8,034 nucleotides of DNA, from contig DATENL010000022.1 in assembly GCA_035275105.1 (NCBI GenBank), positions 1 through 8,034 on the forward strand, in the 5' to 3' direction. Shown here piece by piece: positions 5,546 through 8,034 of this stretch (position 1 is the first letter of the stretch; each line of letters starts with the position of its first letter). This DNA comes from AC-37 sp035275105 (GTDB lineage Bacteria > Actinomycetota > Thermoleophilia > Solirubrobacterales > Thermoleophilaceae). The position numbers and the translations under genes are program-made. The notes beneath the pieces were generated by a model. It was not told the DNA's origin. It worked only from the letters and a program-made list of their open reading frames with translations, and made no database searches.

Positions 5546-7187
5546 GCGCGTGCGGCCGCGTGATCCGCGGCCGCGCGATCGCCTCGGGCTCCGGCTCGTC
5601 GCGCGGCGGCGCCTGACCCAGGATCCCGAACGCCGCGCGGGTGGCGAGCGCCATGATCGTGATCTGCGGGTTGACGCCGATCGAGCTCGGCACGACGCTG
5701 CCGTCGGCGACGTAGAGGTTCTCGAGGCCGCGCACGCGCAGGTCGGCGTCGACCACGCCGTGCCCGGGGCGGGCGTCGGCGCGGGCGGTGCCCAGCGGGT
5801 GGAACGCGAGCAGCGTGAGCTGGCTCGGCCGTAGGTCGTGGTCGCGGATGGTCCGGACGTCGCCGTCGCGGAGCTCGCCGATCCCCTCGATCGGCGGGTA
5901 CACGATTCGCGCTCCCGCCGCCCAGTAGAGCTCGCAGAGCAGCTCGATCCCGCGCTTGAACGTGGCGGTGTCCTCGCGGTTCAGGTCGTAGCGGATCTGC
6001 ACGAACGGGCCGCGGCGGTGGACGCTTCCGCGCGAGAGGTCGGAGACCATCAGCCCGAACTGCGACTGGCTGGCGTAGCGCAGCATCACCTGGCGGTGGC
6101 GCTCGCCGGAGAAGGGGTACGACATCGCGGTGTAGTCCGGCGGGCCGGCGGCGCCCTCGAGCATGATCCCCTCGTCGGCGAACTCGTCGATGAAGTACGA
6201 CTGCGGGACGCCCTTGGCCATGTCCACGTGCTCGTCCAGCTCGGCGCGGACGCCGGTCGCGGGGTGGATCGACAGGTTTCGCCCGAGCTGCCCCGATTCC
6301 GCGCCGATCCCCTGGCCTCGCAGCAGGAGCGGCGTGCCGATCGCACCGCAGGCCACGACGGCCACGTCGCACTCCACGCGCAGCCGCCCGCCGCCGCTGG
6401 CCGAGGCCTCGACCGCGGTCACGCGGCCGCCGGCGATCTCGATCCGGCGCGCGCGGCAGCCGGTGTAGGTGGTCGCGCCGGCGTCCCAGGCGAGCGGCAC
6501 GTAGGTCAGGCCGACGTGCTGCTTGGCTGAGGTGGGGCAGCCGAACGTGCAGATCCCGGAGCCCACACAGCCGCGCACGTTGCGGTAGATGAAGTCGCCC
6601 GACCAGCCCAGCGCGTCGGCGCCGCGCTTCACCACCAGGGCGTTGCGGCCGGCGTACTCGGCCGGCACCTGGACCACGTTCTGGATCCGCTCGACGCGCC
6701 GGAAGTACGGGTCGAGCTCCTCCGGGCTGAGCGCGTCGAGCCCGAAGCGCTCGCCCCACATCGTGAGCACCGGGGGCGGTGTGCGGAAGCAGGTGCCCGA
6801 GTTGATCAGGGTCGTGCCGCCCATCGAGCGGCCGAGGGGCAGGACGACCGGGACGTTCCCGAGCGTCGCTACCTGGCCGGCGTCGCGGTAGAGGCGGGCC
6901 ATCATGTCGCGCGGGCGGGCGTTGAAGTCGTCCGTCGTGAACCGCTCGCCCTCCTCGAGCATCGCGACGGTCATGCCGCCCTCGGCGAGCTCCTTGGCCA
7001 CCGGCGCGCCGCCGGCGCCCGTGCCGATCACGCAGGCGTCGACCCTGATGGTGCGGTCGGCGGCGATCGAGCTGCCGTGCTCGACGCGCTCGGTCGCCGG
7101 GCGGATGGCGTCGCGACCGTCGGCGTACGCGGCGCCGTCGAGCGTCGGGCGGAAGCCGTTGTCGCTCGGCGGCGGGCCCGCGCTCAC
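5535..7187 (-). CDS. GMC-family FAD oxidoreductase
   Basis: A 550-residue flavoprotein of the glucose-methanol-choline family, which oxidises alcohol or sugar hydroxyls. The FAD Rossmann motif VIGTGAGG lies at 53-60 with the acidic strand end MLEEGE at 76-81. The GMC signature region is LGRSMGGTTLINSGTCFR (118-135). The C-terminal FAD/active-site part has FHPLGT with His463, then LYVADGSVVPSSIGVNPQ with Asn506; this His/Asn pair is the family's usual catalytic set. A cysteine cluster GCVGSGICTFGCP (206-218) resembles the CxGCGxCxxGC stretch of some bacterial and long-chain alcohol GMC enzymes, with Ser210 in place of one Cys. There is no signal peptide, Tat motif or membrane segment. GTG 7187 overlaps the upstream stop by 4 bp (GTGA). 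The coupled subunit-3-like gene implies a two-subunit dehydrogenase passing electrons on rather than an oxidase. Substrate unknown. Its 3' end overlaps secreted protein B by 11 bp on the other strand. Confidence 0.92.
   Translation of the reverse strand: MSAGPPPSDNGFRPTLDGAAYADGRDAIRPATERVEHGSSIAADRTIRVDACVIGTGAGGAPVAKELAEGGMTVAMLEEGERFTTDDFNARPRDMMARLYRDAGQVATLGNVPVVLPLGRSMGGTTLINSGTCFRTPPPVLTMWGERFGLDALSPEELDPYFRRVERIQNVVQVPAEYAGRNALVVKRGADALGWSGDFIYRNVRGCVGSGICTFGCPTSAKQHVGLTYVPLAWDAGATTYTGCRARRIEIAGGRVTAVEASASGGGRLRVECDVAVVACGAIGTPLLLRGQGIGAESGQLGRNLSIHPATGVRAELDEHVDMAKGVPQSYFIDEFADEGIMLEGAAGPPDYTAMSYPFSGERHRQVMLRYASQSQFGLMVSDLSRGSVHRRGPFVQIRYDLNREDTATFKRGIELLCELYWAAGARIVYPPIEGIGELRDGDVRTIRDHDLRPSQLTLLAFHPLGTARADARPGHGVVDADLRVRGLENLYVADGSVVPSSIGVNPQITIMALATRAAFGILGQAPPRDEPEPEAIARPRITRPHALTA
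5549..5577 (+). terminator. Strong GC hairpin after the secreted-protein operon
   Basis: Three bases beyond the stop of secreted protein B lies a stem of CGTGCGGCCGCG (5549-5560), a TGATC loop (5561-5565) and CGCGGCCGCGCG (5566-5577). Nine inner pairs are perfect. In plus-strand RNA the stem extends to 12 pairs through one U-G wobble; in minus-strand RNA that pair becomes an A-C mismatch, so the structure favours the plus-strand transcript. No U-run follows, so it is not a classical intrinsic terminator, though GC hairpins without U-runs are proposed to terminate or protect 3' ends in actinobacteria. It lies inside the 3' coding end of the opposing GMC gene. Confidence 0.45.
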
Positions 7188-7621
7188 GGTCGGCCCTCTG
7201 CCGCGCGGAGGCGGCGGCCGCGCTCGAGGTTGGCGTCGGCGTCGTAGCCGAGGCGGCCGAGGACGGCGTCGTTCCCGTAGTAGGAGAGCTGCGCCGCGCT
7301 CACGACGAGCTTCGTGACCAGGCGGAGCTGGGTGAAGGGCGCGTGCTCCACGCCCTTGAGCCAGCGCGTGCGCGTCGCGCGGTCGAGGCGGCGAAGGCGG
7401 GCGCGGAACCCCTGCGCGAGCGGGGCGAGCTCGGCGACCCAGAGCAGCGCGCGCATGCCGGCGCGGTTGGGGCCGGGGAGGAGCGACAGCCACTCGTCGA
7501 AGAACGCGACGGCGTCGGTCTCGCGGACGGGAGGGAGGATCGGCTCCGGCGCCACGACCGTGTCGGTGAGGCAGGCGAAGATCGAGGCCTCGCGGCGGGT
7601 GAGCACGCGCAGATCCCCCAT
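7184..7621 (-). CDS. Gluconate 2-dehydrogenase subunit 3-like protein
   Basis: A 145-residue mostly helical protein placed immediately upstream of, and overlapping (GTGA), the GMC flavoprotein gene. The opening LTRREASIFACLTDTVVAPEP, the FFDEWLSLLPGPNR segment, the Arg-rich middle and the late LSYYGNDAVLGRLGYD stretch resemble the small subunit (subunit 3) of membrane gluconate 2-dehydrogenase and related small partners of GMC enzymes. These partners usually stabilise or help export the flavoprotein subunit. Here no twin-arginine or Sec signal is visible, so a cytoplasmic complex is inferred. ATG 7621 has no Shine-Dalgarno and lies 9 bp after a -10-like TAGGCT. GTG at residue 6, preceded by a GGGGGA, is an alternative start. 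The assignment rests on remembered family features and gene context rather than on catalytic residues. Confidence 0.75.
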   Translation of the reverse strand: MGDLRVLTRREASIFACLTDTVVAPEPILPPVRETDAVAFFDEWLSLLPGPNRAGMRALLWVAELAPLAQGFRARLRRLDRATRTRWLKGVEHAPFTQLRLVTKLVVSAAQLSYYGNDAVLGRLGYDADANLERGRRLRAAEGRP

Positions 7622-7655
7622 CGAGCCGGAAGCCTATTCTGAAGCCGGTCGATGG
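7618..7655. promoter_or_regulatory. Candidate bidirectional promoter/operator
   Basis: The 30-bp gap between two divergent start codons contains TATTCT on the plus strand (7635-7640) and TAGGCT on the minus strand (7636 back to 7631). Both fit TANNNT, and they overlap by the TA step. They lie 11 bp and 9 bp from their respective ATGs, so both transcripts would be nearly leaderless. Flanking arms CCATCGAGCCGG (7618-7629) and CCGGTCGATGG (7645-7655) form an inverted repeat with one unmatched base, including both start codons. A GAAGCC direct repeat (7629-7634, 7641-7646) flanks the plus-strand hexamer. No -35 boxes are evident. Confidence 0.45.
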
Positions 7656-8034
7656 CGGCTCCGCACGTGAACCACACGTTGGTCGTGAGGGCGCGGCACG
7701 ACGAGGTCAGGCGTGAGCTGCTTCGCATGGCCGAGATCGGCGTGGGCGGCTACAAGCTGATCGGCGAGACGCCCGACGGGCTGGCTCTCCGGAAGCGGTC
7801 GATCCCCGGATGGGCGATCGCGCTCGCGGTGCTGTTCCCGATCCCGGGGATCCTGTTCCTGCTCGCCCGTCGCGAGGACATCGTGACCGTGTCGCTCGGG
7901 CACGTGCCCGAAGGCACGCGGGTCGCGTACGCCGGCCGGGCGTCGACCAGGCTCCAGCAGGCGCTCCAGGGAATGCTTGGCCAATGGCAAATCGCGGGCG
8001 CGCCCGCGCCGCGCTGGGCCGCGGCGGCGCTCCC
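7652..8034 (+). CDS. Small single-helix membrane protein (3' end off window)
   Basis: The first 127 codons of a protein I cannot name. A hydrophilic, Arg-rich N-terminal part (residues 10-50, with VVRARHDEVRRELLRM and KLIGETPDGLALRKR) leads into one hydrophobic segment at about 52-71 (PGWAIALAVLFPIPGILFLL). That is followed by ARRED and a strand-like EDIVTVSLGHVPEGTRVAYAG, then a helical LQQALQGML. The basic residues before and after the segment leave its orientation unclear. This layout, a short domain followed by a helix with a PGW...P.G..FLLAR core and a beta region, recurs in unannotated actinobacterial membrane proteins in my recollection. ATG 7652 is 11 bp after a -10-like TATTCT. The antisense frame across this stretch is less protein-like. 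Divergent from the GMC pair; no functional link can be shown. Confidence 0.7.
   Translation, partial: MAAPHVNHTLVVRARHDEVRRELLRMAEIGVGGYKLIGETPDGLALRKRSIPGWAIALAVLFPIPGILFLLARREDIVTVSLGHVPEGTRVAYAGRASTRLQQALQGMLGQWQIAGAPAPRWAAAAL

Noticed and set aside
5506..6759. 417-codon minus-strand frame inside the GMC gene
   Set aside because: It is an Arg/Ala-rich out-of-frame translation; the GMC frame carries all the FAD and catalytic motifs.
7634..7990. 118-codon minus-strand frame at the right edge
   Set aside because: The opposing plus-strand frame encodes a plausible transmembrane protein and has a well-placed -10-like box; the minus frame runs into the divergent promoter region.

Overview
This is a GC-rich (roughly 70%), gene-dense bacterial window. 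The high GC, GTG starts, GTGA stop/start overlaps, a Rho-like protein with a long charged insert, and secreted proteins of the C-x(9,10)-CPAGS type suggest a high-GC actinobacterium. My best guess is the Thermoleophilia/Solirubrobacterales group, from general familiarity rather than any search. Nine protein-coding genes can be supported, two of them cut by the window edges. I see no tRNA, rRNA, CRISPR array, insertion sequence or integrase.

Left block, minus strand (1-3566): glpD (FAD glycerol-3-phosphate dehydrogenase), then folP (dihydropteroate synthase family), then a Rho-like gene that runs off the left edge. glpD and folP share a GTGA overlap. The Rho-like gene starts 17 bp after folP, or with a GTGA overlap if an upstream in-frame GTG is used, so the three look like one transcript. 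The Rho-like protein keeps the family architecture. However, it has lost the P-loop lysine, the residue aligned with the catalytic glutamate, and the segment containing the Q-loop, so it looks like an ATPase-dead paralogue rather than a working terminator.

Middle block, plus strand (3788-5545): an 81-residue unrecognised soluble protein, then two tandem secreted paralogues (233 and 239 residues) with signal peptides and four equivalent cysteines. The two are separated by 4 bp, and the second has an AGGAGG ribosome binding site formed from the end of the first gene. Three bases after the second stop lies a strong 12-bp-stem hairpin, which sits inside the 3' end of the opposing gene.

Right block: a minus-strand pair made of a small protein resembling gluconate 2-dehydrogenase subunit 3 and a GMC-family FAD oxidoreductase (GTGA overlap), which together form a likely two-component dehydrogenase. 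Its last 11 bp overlap the convergent secreted-protein gene. Divergent from this pair, across only 30 bp, is a plus-strand gene for a small one-helix membrane protein cut by the right edge. The 30-bp gap holds overlapping back-to-back -10-like hexamers inside an inverted repeat that reaches both start codons.

The best leads are the degenerate Rho paralogue, the paired secreted four-cysteine proteins, the symmetric bidirectional promoter candidate and the terminator-like hairpin inside an antisense gene.
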